A DNA stretch of 64,000 bases from Cryptomeria japonica (GCF_030272615.1 NC_081414.1:527041137-527105136), one strand, 5' to 3'; shown: positions 24,967 through 36,755, counted from the first letter of the stretch. The notes: generated by a model not told the origin, from the sequence alone. Numbers and translations are program-made.

Positions 24967-25318
24967 TCGTATGGATGAAACATCTTCATTTTTTTAAATA
25001 CGCGTTTGGGTATGTGCATAAAGATGGTGGGCCAAAAAGTGGCCAAACACTCATATTTCTTTACAATGTGCTTTTGTTCCTAGAAATATAGTGCGTGTGT
25101 ATAAAGGCTCAAATATGTTTTTGGCAACACGAGTGCATTATAACATGCACATGTTCCATTTCAAACCAATGAAAATTTTTTCTTGCACATGTTCCATTTT
25201 AAACCAATGAAATTTTCTCTTGAAGCTTGGAACATGTTTGAATTCAGTTTTGCCAATTCCAAGGGTTGAACATGCAATTTGGGTGGCCAAATTCATATTT
25301 TACAAAATGATATACAAA
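23310..25318. other. Non-coding stretch, possibly intron or intergenic
   Basis: No coding domain was seen. It contains a (TA)n microsatellite at 24931-24962, T-runs, and a ~37-base tandem duplication of GCACATGTTCCATTT(C/T)AAACCAATGAAA at about 25147-25215. Confidence 0.5.
24931..24962. repeat. (TA)n microsatellite
   Basis: An uninterrupted run of about 15 TA dinucleotides, directly visible. Confidence 0.95.
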
Positions 25319-25324
25319 AAACAT

Positions 25325-25716
25325 GTTGGTGTTTCCAACTGATTTCTCAAGTTTCTCTAAGAATTAGCCTTCTTCTATCAACAAGAATTTAAGATCATTG
25401 GCCAATTGACGAGGATTCCTCAACAGGATGGACAATCCTCTTACACTTTAGACTCTACAAAACCCAGGCGGGTTAACCTATGGCAATACTCACAAATTCA
25501 TACATACCAAACCAGTATTGCATTAAAACAGATAGTTCCAATTGACACAAAATTGAAATGCTAATAAGCAACTTGAAATTGGCCTTATTCTGCTTATTAC
25601 ACAGGATGTTGTCACATGAGAATTAGGATCTTCAACATAAACAAATAACAAAACAAACGGAAGAAGATTGATTTAAAGATATTGTGGTTACTGAACATAC
25701 ATATCATAGGACCAGT
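25325..25716 (+). repeat. Left inverted repeat of element C
   Basis: Starts GTTGGTGTTTCCAACTG and ends GGACCAGT. Its reverse complement is found at 34897-35287 with scattered substitutions and small indels. Directly visible. Confidence 0.9.
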
Positions 25717-25842
25717 TGATGTTTCTTCATTGGCAAGAATGTCCCCAACACCATCATCATGTGCTGCTCCGTCTCAGGAGTCTGGTGATACAGGTAGTCA
25801 TCAAGAAGAAATGGAAGTGAATCAAGAAGTAAGGTTGCAACA
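25682..25842 (+). pseudogene. 5' part of the element C gene, cut by element A
   Basis: The frame containing VSSLARMSPTPSSCAAPSQE and a Glu-rich tail (SHQEEMEVNQEVRLQ) runs straight into the left edge of element A. The frame continues after the right edge at 32770 with PYIPLDENNDDLF when element A and one 5-base duplicate are left out. The product is unrecognised. The first Met (25682) lies inside the inverted repeat and may not be the true start. Confidence 0.5.
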
Positions 25843-26449
25843 TGTTGTGACCTTTTCACACATCGCCCCATTGCTATCGGGGACCCCCTCTTTTCCTGCT
25901 TTCTGCGTTGTTAGGTTAGGGTTTTGGCTGCTTAGTGGGCAATTTTGTGTTTCTCGTGCTCGAGTCTCAGAGTTTTTGATCATGCCTAGTGCCGTTTAGG
26001 GATTTGATGTTATAGGATCAAGTTGCAAACGTTGGAATTTTAATGATCCTAAATTTTGTCTAAGTTTTAACCTTCTTGAGTGTTAACGTGTTTTTAAACA
26101 CGCGCATCGATGATTTTAAAGTGCCAAGGTATTTTCAGACCTTTTGGAGTTGTTTTCTCGCTCCTAAGGTATTATTCAAGTTGATTTCGCACTTTATCCC
26201 GACAAATTTCCTTGTGTTTCGCTCATATTTTTGGAAAATTTGCCTAAGTCCAGTTGAGTTTTATCAAGTTTTAAAGTTTCTAAGCGATTTTGAATGGTTA
26301 AAATGTCAAATTCCTAAGGGTAAGGGAAATCCATATTCCAAGGGTTAAAAGGTCAAAATTCCATGCAAGAGGTGCTTTTCCCTTCATATTCCAGACTACC
26401 CATCCTTTTCCCCCACTCAAAATCTACACTTCTCTGAAATCCATACAGG

Positions 26450-26960
26450 CTATGATTTTCCACCACTGTTTATCCATGCCTGGGTCGTTTTTTCCCTGGA
26501 AGCATTAGAATTTGATTAAGTGTCAGGATTTTTCCGGACTGCCTTCGATTTCCACCGGGAGTGCAGATAAAGTTGAGGATGATTCCATGCTTGGATCGAT
26601 TTTCCACCAGGCTATTTGTGACAAGTTAACGCGGATTATTGTGCAGACTCTCAGTCCATACACAAGTCGATTTTCCACTGAGAGCAATATGATGAGTTTT
26701 GAGTCTGGATTTTCATCCAGATTGAGGTTGAAATTCCACCAGGGAGTGTTTTCTGCAAATGAAGTGCATTTGGAGTGTGGATTCCTTGTCCATGCATGCC
26801 CCCATCGATTTTCCCCTGGCCTATTTTGTGTGCATTTTGATGAATTTTTGCATGGATTTTTATCCATATTGACATCGATTTTCCCTTGTGGGGAATATTT
26901 TGGCGTTTGAAATGATTTTTAATGGGATTTTTTAATCCCTACCTATATTGATTTTCCCCC
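26450..26960 (+). repeat. Array of TCGATTTTCCMCC motifs in element A
   Basis: A motif near ATCGATTTTCCACCAGG recurs at about 26452, 26545, 26595, 26666, 26729, 26804, 26872 and 26948, mostly 50-76 bases apart. Between copies lie short palindromes such as CTGGATTTTCATCCAG (26705-26720) and ATGGATTTTTATCCAT (near 26853). It occupies the same place upstream of the gene as the 166-bp array of element B but has a different sequence. Confidence 0.7.
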
Positions 26961-27128
26961 AGAGGCTCAATTTTGACTTAAAATTGAAATATTTAATAAA
27001 TGAGCCCCATTTTAATTGTTTTTAAATGATGATTGACGATTCTTTAAAATTCAAAAACAAAATTAAATAACTTGCAATGAGCATTTAATGTTTTTACCCT
27101 TCTAGAAGCAAGTTAGTTTTACCAAACA

Positions 27129-27140
27129 AGTATATAAGCA
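27129..27140 (+). promoter_or_regulatory. Putative TATA box of the element A gene
   Basis: AGTATATAAGCAAG follows the motif array and precedes a ~1.2-kb leader. The leader contains a likely intron: donor GAG|GTATTA at 28320 and acceptor TACAG at 28501, six bases before the ATG at 28507. The homologous gene in B has the same arrangement. Confidence 0.45.
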
Positions 27141-28506
27141 AGTGTTTTATCCTACATTGCTTGTGTGGTGAAAGTGAGAGGCAAAACCAAGTATAAGAGA
27201 GGACTCTCCAACAATATTTTATTATTTAAGATTGCCAGGTGTCTCCATGTTTGGCGATTTTTCTCTCTTATTGGCGATTTTTGGCGAAGTGTTGAAGTGA
27301 AGTGTTTGATTGAAGGCCTCCATTTTTTCCAGCTTGGCAATCCTCTCCATTGCTGCCATTGAAGATCATTTCCAGATTTTCGATTATTTTGGTGTAGTTC
27401 GCCATTTTGGTGAAAATCACGATTTTGTGGAAATTGGCGATTTTTGGTGTTTGATGACTTTGGCGAATTTTTCCACCATTATTGCTTGCTGTTCCAGATT
27501 TAAGTTGCAGATTGTGTTGCAGATTCGAACTTGATTGAAGTCATTTTTAGATTTTCCAAAATGGCGCCATAGCTGGAAATTTTGATTTTATTTTGGCAAG
27601 TGTTTGTTCCCTTGTTTGGGGTGGATTCCTTTCACACTTGGTGGCTGCCATCATTCCCAGCTTGCTGATATGTTGCAGATCTGAGTTTGTCCTCCATTGT
27701 TGTAGCTTGTTTGACCTCCATAGCTGGCTGGAAAATCAATTTTCAGACTTATACCTTGTTCCCAGCTATTTTGTGCCTTAAGAGATTTTATCCAAGGAGC
27801 TGATTGGAGATATTCTCAATCAATTTTCAGAGTTATCTTCCATCGTTGCAGACCTGAAACTCCATTGTAGGGGTGCTGTCCTCCTCAGAAAATAAATTTT
27901 TCTAGCCACCTACCTACCTTGCAATTTTACTTGGGAAGCATTCTTGCTTCATTCTGGAGTTTATTTCTGAGTGTTTTATCATTCCTAAGGGTGCTGGTAA
28001 GTCTGAAAACTTCATTTTCAGATTTGTCTTCAGACTTAGTTTTCATTTCCAGCCCTACATATATGCTCAGATTTTCTTGTGTTTGCCTTAGAAGGATAAT
28101 TCTCATCAATTTATGCATATATAGATGATTACAACATGTTTTAAAAGGTTTAATTTTTCAAGTTGTCTTCAGATTTTGTTGACCTCCATTGTTGACTGCG
28201 GGAAGGTGTCCTCAGACATACTTTGTGTGAAAACACAACCTTTCACACCTTTCCTTAGTCATCGTTGATCCGGTATACTCCTTTGCACTTTAGTTTGCAT
28301 AATTTTTAAGTATAAGGAGGTATTAATGAATTTTATAGAGGGTTTCCATGCCCTAGCGTTGTCACATTTTGAATCTAATTGTCAAGATCTACCAAGAGTG
28401 TGGACTATTTTCTCGACTTTATGCTCCAATTAGCTTAAAATCTTTAGAAAGCCAGGAATTTTATTTTATTTTCCTAAATTCTAACTTCAAACTTCGTACA
28501 GGTGCG

Positions 28507-31500
28507 ATGTCGAAGTCCGGATTTAAGGAAAGGAAAGAACCACTGAAGATACTGGATATTGGATTCTATCCAGAGCCCAAGATTTCATCCAGATGGAAGG
28601 AGATCACAGATACAAACATGCATTTCCTGGACCTGAACCAGATGCGACAGCGGATGTTCGGAGTCGGAAATCAGATTCCTTCCCCGACATATGTGAACAT
28701 TATGAAGAGTGGTATTTTTCATGCCGCTGGATTTCCACAATCCATACAATGCAGTTAGCTTATCTTGGAGTGTGCACGATGTTATGATCCTCTCACGCGA
28801 ATGATCAAGACTCCTAAGGGCGTTGTCATTGCCTACCTTGCTGAGGATGCTATTGCTGAGGTGTTCAGAATTCCACGCGCAACAGATATGAAGGATGCGA
28901 CCACGGATGAATATAAAGAGCGGTACACGAAGAAGATGGGTGCTTGCAAGAATATGATAAACAAAGAGTGGATGATTGAGCCTAGGCTTCATCATTCCAA
29001 GGCTCCCAAGACACTCATGTGCACAGACTTCAAAGAGGAGTTTAGTGACTTAATATTCCTACTCAACAGAGTGATGGGGATGTCGCAGGGTGCAATATTC
29101 GATGGATGGATGTTCTATTTCATCCAGGATTGTCTTAGAGGGACATTGGTAAATTGGTCTAAGATTATAAGTGACAATCTGGACTTTCAGCTGAGGAATG
29201 TAGAGCGGTCCAAGTCATTCGCCATGACTTCCTACTTGATATACTTGCTTGCACGGTTCGTTTCATATAGAGGATTGATATGCAAAGGTGAAGTCGGGAA
29301 TGGGCAAGGACAATTCAGGAGTCATGAATGCTACCCCCAGTTGAGCATGTACAGAATTGAAGACTATAAGAGAGTGAACAATGTATTCACTATGTACATC
29401 ATGTGGATGCTGCAAGGCGAAATCCACAGAAGATTGTCCAAGGAGGCAACAGAGCTAATAGAGAAATATGGATCGTGGTATATTCAGTTTCCCACTTTCA
29501 CGTACCTTAGGATTCATGGGTTTCAATCCGAACCCTACATGCTTCCTAGGTATCCGACCGACAGAATGATCTTGTTTGAAGTGGTGAGACAGCTTCTAGA
29601 GTTTGATGCCATTCAAAGAGAGAAGCATAAGACATGCATGACATTCCCTATTTTAGTTGGGAAGACATCAGAGGTTTGCTAGTCTGCCTTAGCTGCCAGC
29701 ACTGCGAGTGAGGAGCTTGCATTCTATCGATTTGCAACCTTCAAGAAAAGAGAAAGATTTGATCCAGATAAGAAAGTTGGAAGGATCAGGGGAGAGAAGT
29801 TCATCCACAAAGTAGACATAGAAGATTATTGGGTTGACCTGATGGACGAGCAAGCAGTGAAGAGAAGAATGTGGTCCAGAATGTTAGTGGATTTCATGAG
29901 GAAGTGTGGACTTTTCCTCATTCCTGATCAAGTGTTAGATGATAGGGATCATACGCATCCACAATATGAAAATGAAATGAAGAAGGCAATCTTATTGCCT
30001 AATTGGTCGGAGTTAGAAGAGATTGACTTGAATGTATTGATGAGAGAGGTCTTGAGTTTCTCCTATGCATGGGTAGATATACAGATGAATAAGTTAGTTG
30101 ATATGGGTGTTCCCTTCACTTATGAAAAGATGAACCCGAAAGAGTCTGCTTCCGAAGATGATCAGAGGACTATGAGGGATGTCAGGATTCATGTAGACGA
30201 AGAGAGTCAAGCTCCCAAGAGAAGGAAGAACACATCAGGAGAAGTCAAGGCCAGAGGGAAGAAGATTGAGGAGGTGAAGAAGAAGAAACAAAAGACTATC
30301 ATTCCTCCACCTATCACTCCTTCACCACCTCTTAGTGTCTCATCAGTTAAGGTGATTGAAATAACAAAACAGAACAAGGAAACCCAACAGTGTTCCAACA
30401 TAGTGATACTACCAGAGAATATTCAGGAGTTACATGCCACAGTGACATGTGCACCTCCAAATGAGAATGATGATTAGCCGGGATCCCCTACCGTCCTTTT
30501 GGAAGTTAGTTTGGGAAATGAGATATACGATTTGACCAGGAATAATCCTAATGATGATGATGATGTTATCACGACATTGAGAGGACTTGATCGAGAAATG
30601 TGTCTCGATGATGGTATGGAGATGGCTGTAATTCTTGATTGGCTGATGAGAAGTATGGAGAAAAGTAAGAAAATGATAGAGGTACAGCCTATTGATAACA
30701 TTGATGACTACCTAGCTAGGAGTGCTAAGGAGAAAGAATCCAAGAGAGCGGAGATTTTGTCGCATATATCTAGAGATGAGACAGGAATGCGGATTGCGCA
30801 GGTTGCTGTTCCTATTGTAGGCGTGACAGCGGACATTGCTACTCCTATGGATTTCCAAATCACTTCAGTTGCCCTCGGTCGTACATTAAGAGAGCAAGAA
30901 TTTCAGGAGGTTGGTGAAAACCTCAAGGCAATCGACGCAAGGTTAGACAGAGAGATTGCGGAGAAAGAAAGGTACAGAGAAGAGAATAGCAGACTTAGAG
31001 AGTATATTGTAGGGATAAGGTGTGAAAATCTCACCCTTATTTCCCCTATTGCAGTTGACCATGGAATACATTCACACTATGAGGCAGCGAGAGATACACT
31101 CTCGGAGGTGGAAAAGTGGATTGAGAGTACAAGAAAGCAAGCAGATGATTTCCTTACTCAGTTTGTCCAGGCATATGATAGGACAACATGGCTCGTATTT
31201 AGAATCCAATATTTGGAGGGAGTTTGGGAAGAATTCCGACCTATTCAGGAGAAGACTATTCCATGCCTCCAGGCTTTGAAGAGGATTCCTAATTCCACCT
31301 TGGTCAACGAGAATATTGTGCACAGTGGAGATAGATACGATTTTCATGGTTGGTATTGTTCATTGGCCGTGAAGAGATCAACTTATGAGAACGCCCAGTC
31401 AAGTTGTATGGAGATGGAGGGATTGATTCAGGACATTCAGATGAAGATCCTAGCCTCAATTGAGGAATTATTGGGTGTTGATGTTAGTGATGCTAGTGGT

Positions 31501-31815
31501 TTACACTTAGCCAAATTAAGAGACAAGATGAAGTTTATGTATTTTTGCCAATTGGACTCCTTGAAGAAGAGCCAGATAGACAACTTGGTCTCTTTATTGA
31601 TTCATGTTCATAGTTCGCAGAAGCTCATGCCAGATTGGGAGAACACTTTGGATGCTTGCTCGGATTCACTGGATGTGATTGATTTGCAGCAGGATACCTT
31701 GCCTAGCATTTCCATGGAAGAGTTAGATTTAGTATTGGCTAGATTCTTGGAGTATGCTAGGAGAGAGAGAGATACAGGGAGAAATCTTCTAGAAGATTCC
31801 CTATTTGATGACTAG
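28507..31815 (+). pseudogene. Large ORF of element A (A/B family), three internal TAG codons
   Basis: About 1,100 codons in a single frame from ATG 28507, just after a likely splice acceptor, to TAG 31815. The only breaks are three in-frame TAGs (28756-28758, 29680-29682, 30475-30477). There is no frameshift in 3.3 kb. It matches the gene of B over its length: DGWMFYFIQ, SYLIYLLARFVSYRGL, WYIQFPTFTYLRIHG, PYMLPRYPTDR, and the C-terminal FLEYARRERDTG. A Lys/Arg-rich segment near residue 570-600 (KRRKNTSG, KKKKQK) could be a nuclear signal, and a charged coiled coil lies near residue 815-835. The N-terminal half has the W-x-F-x(n)-I-x(n)-SY(L/V)IY-x-L pattern of the 'putative plant transposon protein' group. 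That likeness is inference. No catalytic motif was seen. Confidence 0.75.
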
Positions 31816-31947
31816 GTATCTTTTTATTGGGCCATATGTTGGTGGCTCCATTTTTGATGTAAACCCTAATTAGGGCAATTCTAGGGTTTTGTTGGCATGA
31901 TTTTGGCCGTTGATCTTGTATCAATCTTGGCCATCCATTTTGTAAGA

Positions 31948-31962
31948 GACTCTATATATACC
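31948..31962 (+). promoter_or_regulatory. TATA box 3' of the element A gene
   Basis: ACTCTATATATACCTCC lies ~135 bases after the stop codon. It is preceded by CCGTTGATC...CAATCTTGGCCATCCATTTT, which resembles the stretch before the TATA box of the Tat LTR at 9540-9580. Element B has the counterpart at 54886. Confidence 0.5.
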
Positions 31963-32769
31963 TCCTTGTCTCTCATTTGTAAGAGAGAGTTTTTGTAGAA
32001 TTGTTGGTATATGCTGCAGCTATTTGAATCATAATCGTTGTTCAATTGTTGGTGATTTTGCTCTTCAAGTATTGTATTTGCATTCATGGCTCTCAATTCC
32101 TCCAAGTTAGATTAGAATTTATTTTCATGTATGTTAGATTGAGTGAAAGATTTGTTGAATATATTTGTGTGGAATCCTTAATCCATACCACTAGCCTCTT
32201 GCCGCTAGTAAGTGCGCCTTGTGTGCTCAACTGGAAATTTGAGTAAGCTTAACTTCAACTATTACTCATCCCTTGACAAGCATCAACTTGGATGGTGTCA
32301 ACGTGTGATAGTCTGAAAATCTTTAAGTATACCTTAGACGATTGCACTAAGCTTGTGTCAATACCTTTTTGTGAGACCTTGCCTAGTTTGATTCCACTAG
32401 ATTTGTTCATCATTTCCTACATTCCTAGGCTTAGAATAGATTTCCTGAACCCTATTCCTTTTGCCCATTTTTTAGTAAGAATTAAGTCCGGAGCTTCATT
32501 GATAAATCCTAAGTTGTCAGTACACCTATTCCGCATCTTCATGATCGAAGAAGATAATCCAAACATTTGTGTAAGTCCCCAAGTGAACACAACAATTCAC
32601 ATCGACCATTGAGTTACCCACTCGTCAAGACTTGACATGTAGAAACCTTGGAATCATTTTAGTTGATCTTATCCTTAGCATCTGAGGTGATTTTGTTCAA
32701 GAGAGGGTAAATTACCTTTGGTATTTTATTTTGTAATATTATGTGCATAAAACACATATCAACACAACC

Positions 32770-34212
32770 TTACATTCCACTTGATGAAAATAATGATGAT
32801 TTATTTCAAGTAAGTAGCTATCTAACAAAGGATGTGAGAAGAAAAGCATCAGAAACTTTCCTGTTCGATGATGAATTTATTCACTCTCAGGAGTTCAGGT
32901 TGTTCATGTACAAATGGAAGGGAAGAGAAGTAGCCGGAGGGTAGAGGGAGATTCCCAATGAACAATGAGAGGAACACAATAGGAAGTGTTATCTACGGCT
33001 AAAGGAAGAGTTTGAACATATGACACTTGAAAAGGGAAGGCAATTGCTTAAAGAGCCTGGATGTTTAATCATCCCAGGGATGGACATATCATCCAACATT
33101 GTCTTTGACAACTTGAGAAGGGACCAAAAGTTTGATGTAATCTCACAGATGAAGGATATGACAAACTTTGTTCTGGTTTAGAGTTTAGACCTTCAGACAA
33201 AACTCTCTCCACATGGTGCTTATATCCTGAGGGGAAAATACTAAGATTAATCAATGATATGAATGAAATAATGGGACAATTCATGGTCTATAGGCTTAAA
33301 GATGTTTTTGCTAGTGACTTAGCAGAGTTGAATGTAAAAACTGCCCTTTGTAATCAAGCCAAGGTTGAGGAGTTAAATGAAACAATTGCACAGATCACCA
33401 GAGAAAACAATGAATTGAAGGAACCAATGGGGGCTGCAAAAGGGAAAAGCTTGCTGCTGGAGGATGAGACCACTATTTCCAAGTTACAAACGAGCCTCAT
33501 ATTTGAGAGAAATAAAAGAGAAGAGGCTGAAAAACAAGTTCTTAAGTTGCAACAAGAAGTGATGTACTTAAAGAGGGATCTCATAATGGGTAAGTTTGTG
33601 TGGGCCCAAGATTTTATCAAAAGCAGATTTGAATAGCTGTTGCCTTACTTACAAGTCACATGGATGAGATATCAGGAATTATCTCAAGTTATGCGAAGGC
33701 AACGAGTAGTGGAGATCCAATTGAAGCTTACTATAAGACACTTGTGTAAAAAGCAGTAGATAATTTACTGTATGAATGAATTTACTGAGTCTGTTGGTGG
33801 TCAGGGTGCCGAACTTTGGATTAGAATGTTAAATGAGTTAGAGTCCGTGTTATCTGAGGCTAGTGAGTTGTTGAGTAAGCACCGCAAGTTTCATGGACAT
33901 ATTGCACATGCTTTAAATAGATTTGCCAAGATACAAGGTACTCCTCTCCCTTCATTCATGAAAGAAAATGGGGAGCTTAGAACATAATAGGAATGGAAGG
34001 TGGAACTTGGAAATTGTCTTTTCTGTAAAGTGCTGGATAAGGTCATGGATGATGCTGACAAGGTGGTGGAAAATTTACAAGTTCAATTGAGTGGTTTATA
34101 TCAGCTGGAGTTTAGTGCCAAGATCGTGAATAAGGTAAATGCTACTCCGGTAAACCCATCATACAATGCCCACCTAGATTCTTGTCAAAACTTCTTTTCT
34201 AGAGAGAAGTGA
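32770..34212 (+). pseudogene. 3' part of the element C gene: coiled-coil protein of unknown role
   Basis: It continues from the left fragment with PYIPLDENNDDLFQVSSYL and YKWKGREVAGG (stop at 32942-32944), then a second frame to 34212. Recognisable pieces are a charged segment EEFEHMTLEKGRQLL, a long heptad-like region with ELNETIAQITRENNELKE and RNKREEAEKQVLKLQQE (33370-33585), and a helical tail ending FFSREK. Stops near 32968, 33181, 33636, about 33750 and 33987, plus one frameshift, show decay. No transposase motif was found. It does not clearly align with the gene of elements A and B. Confidence 0.55.
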
Positions 34213-34487
34213 ATCATGAGAAAAGTTATTTTTACCAGCTTGATGTTATCTTTGTTCTCATGTATTCCGTTGTAATTGGATCAAGTTATTTCTTGTTTCT
34301 CATGTGACCTGTCAAAAGAATTGCAACTGTAAAGAGAAATGATTCTATCCGAATCATGGTTTGTCAAGAGGGTGGGCGTTTTCTCGTTCTTGGTGTTTCC
34401 CCGCGATGCTGTTATGTATGCCTTCATGATGATGAAGCAAAATGATGACATGTGGCATTTATCGGCCTGAATCTTTTGTTGCTCCCT

Positions 34488-34505
34488 TATTTCTATAAAA
34501 GGGAA
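34488..34505 (+). promoter_or_regulatory. TATA-like box 3' of the element C gene
   Basis: TTTCTATAAAAGGGAATTT lies ~280 bases after the stop of the decayed gene, in the same relative place as the downstream TATA boxes of elements A and B. Role inferred only. Confidence 0.35.
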
Positions 34506-34896
34506 TTTAGGGCCATTTTGTAGGGTTCTGAAAAAGTAAATTTTGAAGTGACTTAGGAAGGTTGTTCTTGATATAGAGTTACTTTTTTTTTTCTGATACA
34601 TGAAATTGTTGCATATACACTGAAAGTAATGAAAATATTCTGATGGATTCTCTCATATTAGTCGTCTTTCAATTGTATGTTTTCATTTGTTAAGGATGAA
34701 TGGAAATGTCTCTACAAATTTCTTGTAGATGTGTGATGTGATGCTTAGGTTTTCTTTAAGGAAGAAATTAAATTCTAGTAACACATTACAACAGTTTTAT
34801 GATAGCTATATGATTGTTTAAGAATGATCCATGGGAATAATAGCGGGATATATCTGTAAGGCATTTATAATATGATGTTGTGCCCATGAATAACAC

Positions 34897-35287
34897 ACTG
34901 GTCCGATGATATGTATGTTCAGTAACCACAATATCTTTAAATCAATCTTTTTCCGTTTGTTTTGTTATTTGTTTATGTTGAAGATCCTAATTCTTATGTG
35001 ACAACATCCTGTGTAATAAGCAGAATAAGGCCAATTTCAAGTTGCTTATTAGCATTTCAATTTTGTGTCGCTGAGAGCTATTTGTTTTAATGAATACTGG
35101 TCTAGTATGTATGAATTTGTGAGTATTGCCATAGGTTAACTTGCCTGGGTTTTGTAGAGCCCGAAGTGTAGGAGGATTGTCCATCCTGTTGAAGAATCCT
35201 CGTCAATTGGCCAATGATCTTAAGTTCTTGTTGATAGAAGAAGGCTAATTCTTAGAGAAACTTGAGAAATCACTTGGAAACACCAAC
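34897..35287 (-). repeat. Right inverted repeat of element C
   Basis: Starts ACTGGTCCGATGATATG and ends GGAAACACCAAC. It is the reverse complement of 25325-25716. Confidence 0.9.
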
Positions 35288-35294
35288 AAAACAT

Positions 35295-35940
35295 ACAAAT
35301 GTTGAGTGTGTTTTTCATCAAGTTTGCATATCTTAGGACAAGATTTTGAAAAAATACCATTACAATGTCAAGCTCCATCTTAAAACTTTCCAACCATGTA
35401 TTTTCTTCTAAAATCCAAATATTAAGGTTTTGACCTTTAATTAGTTATAGTAGTGTCTTTATTTTTTACAAAAATACATGAATTTTTCGATGCAATTTTT
35501 TATTTGCTCATCTAAATTTGAAACAAATTACATTTTTGCACCTTATACTTCATTCTATACAAAAACTTTAAATTAATTTTGATGTTTTTTTCAAAATAAG
35601 GGGAGAACATATTTAGTTTTTCTTTTTTCAAGATGTGTTCACTTGGAAAATTAGTAAAAAAATATTCATTGAAAAATGGTTGAACTACTACATGATCTTA
35701 GCTAACTTTCCATTGAAGGGATATATGAAATATTTAATGGATCTGGAAATGGGGTAAGCACACTTGATGCTATGTTATATTTTTGTGACAAATAATGACT
35801 ACTTTGTGTACTTTTTGTGTGTCACCCTCTTAATTATCATCATTTTAAGAAAACTAGTAGTTTAAAAACTAAAATTTGAGCCCTAGTATTCTTGTTTCTA
35901 TACTATGTTAGACCAATTTTTTGGGATGGATATGGTAGGG
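35295..35940. other. AT-rich stretch without recognised features
   Basis: Between element C and the gag-only LTR element. No domains or repeats were seen. Confidence 0.5.
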
Positions 35941-36755
35941 TGTGATGTCCCCAATTAGGAGTTTGATCGGCTCTTTATTTGCTAGTATTTTAAGTTTAAC
36001 TAGATAATAAATTATCACATAAGTAATAAATAAAATTATTAATAAATTTAATTATTAAATAATTATGAATAAAGGCTCTTAGGTCGACTTTCTTGGAACT
36101 GTTATTTGCTTGGGGCGGTTATTCTCCTTAGGCCAACATTGGAAGACTTAAGGTAGTTTTAGGGATCATGGCTGGAGTGGAAGGCATTGGTTATTTTGAT
36201 ATCAAATGCATGTGTCTGCTTTTCTAAGACGAAAACCTTAGGTGGTGGTTTTGAGTAGGACATCACTTGTGCTCACGGAGCAAGTCATGCTCAACTGGAC
36301 ACCATTCATACCTAGGGTGCACCTCATCTATCTGGTCGTGATTTGTGCAGAGCCGACTTTGCGGGGTGTCCGCCGACATCAGCAAAGTCACCTGAGGTCA
36401 ATAATAGGAGGGCTGACCATTAACAGAAGATGTCGATATAAGGGGCGCACTTGAAGAACATTCCCATAGTTGGTATTTATATGTTTTATTATCCTGTAAT
36501 AAAGATCATATTATTTGTATCAGTTTTATATTAGAAAATTTTAAGTTCATTGCAATGAGCATGAGTTTTTGTCGCCTCTACTGAGTATTACTGAGTTCAC
36601 CTTTGACAGTGCTGAATAGTAAGAATTGTAGTAAGCTATCTAATTTAAGAAGGATAATCTATTGTATTACTATCTGTGTATGAGTTCTGTGTTGTTATCT
36701 GGATAAACCAAATTGTGCATACAAATCTGCAGGAAAACTTATTGAGGATATTTCA
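35941..36755 (+). repeat. 5' LTR of the gag-only element
   Basis: Starts TGTGATGTCCCCAATTAGG and ends GAGGATATTTCA. It is aligned with the right LTR over its length (for example TCTTAGGTCGACTTT and CAAGGGGCGCACTTGAAGAACAT-like blocks). 815 bp. Confidence 0.88.

Larger units (their letters stand above)
25843..32764 (+). mobile_element. Element A: TG...CA insertion carrying one large gene
   Basis: Begins TGTTGTGACCTTTTCACAC and ends CATATCAACA. It is flanked by CAACA (25838-25842) and CAACC (32765-32769), a 5-base duplication with one change. Removing it rejoins an open frame of element C exactly, so both ends are well supported. Inside are a motif array (26450-26960), a TATA box (27131), a long leader with an intron, a single ORF (28507-31815) and a 3' kilobase with another TATA box. 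There is no second copy of the ends, so no LTR pair, and no pol. Element B (48374-55750) is homologous at both ends and in the gene. Confidence 0.75.
25324..35288 (+). mobile_element. Long-terminal-inverted-repeat element 'C', interrupted by element A
   Basis: The ends are inverted copies about 391 bases long: 25325-25716 against 35287-34897, roughly 90% alike by eye. They diverge abruptly at GGACCAGT. The outermost bases are TGTTGGTGTTTCCA and its complement. Both sides are flanked by AAACA (25319-25323 and 35289-35293), or by AAAACAT if the element is taken to start at GTTGG. Between the repeats lies a decayed coiled-coil gene. Removing element A leaves an element of about 3.0 kb. Long inverted repeats suggest a DNA transposon, but I see no known transposase, and the flanking repeat length does not fit the usual 8-9 bp of hAT or Mutator. 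Confidence 0.6.

Noticed and set aside
25843-32764. Reading element A as an ordinary LTR retrotransposon with two LTRs
   Set aside because: The 5' 2.6 kb and the 3' 1 kb share no direct repeat by eye, and no RT, protease or integrase is present.
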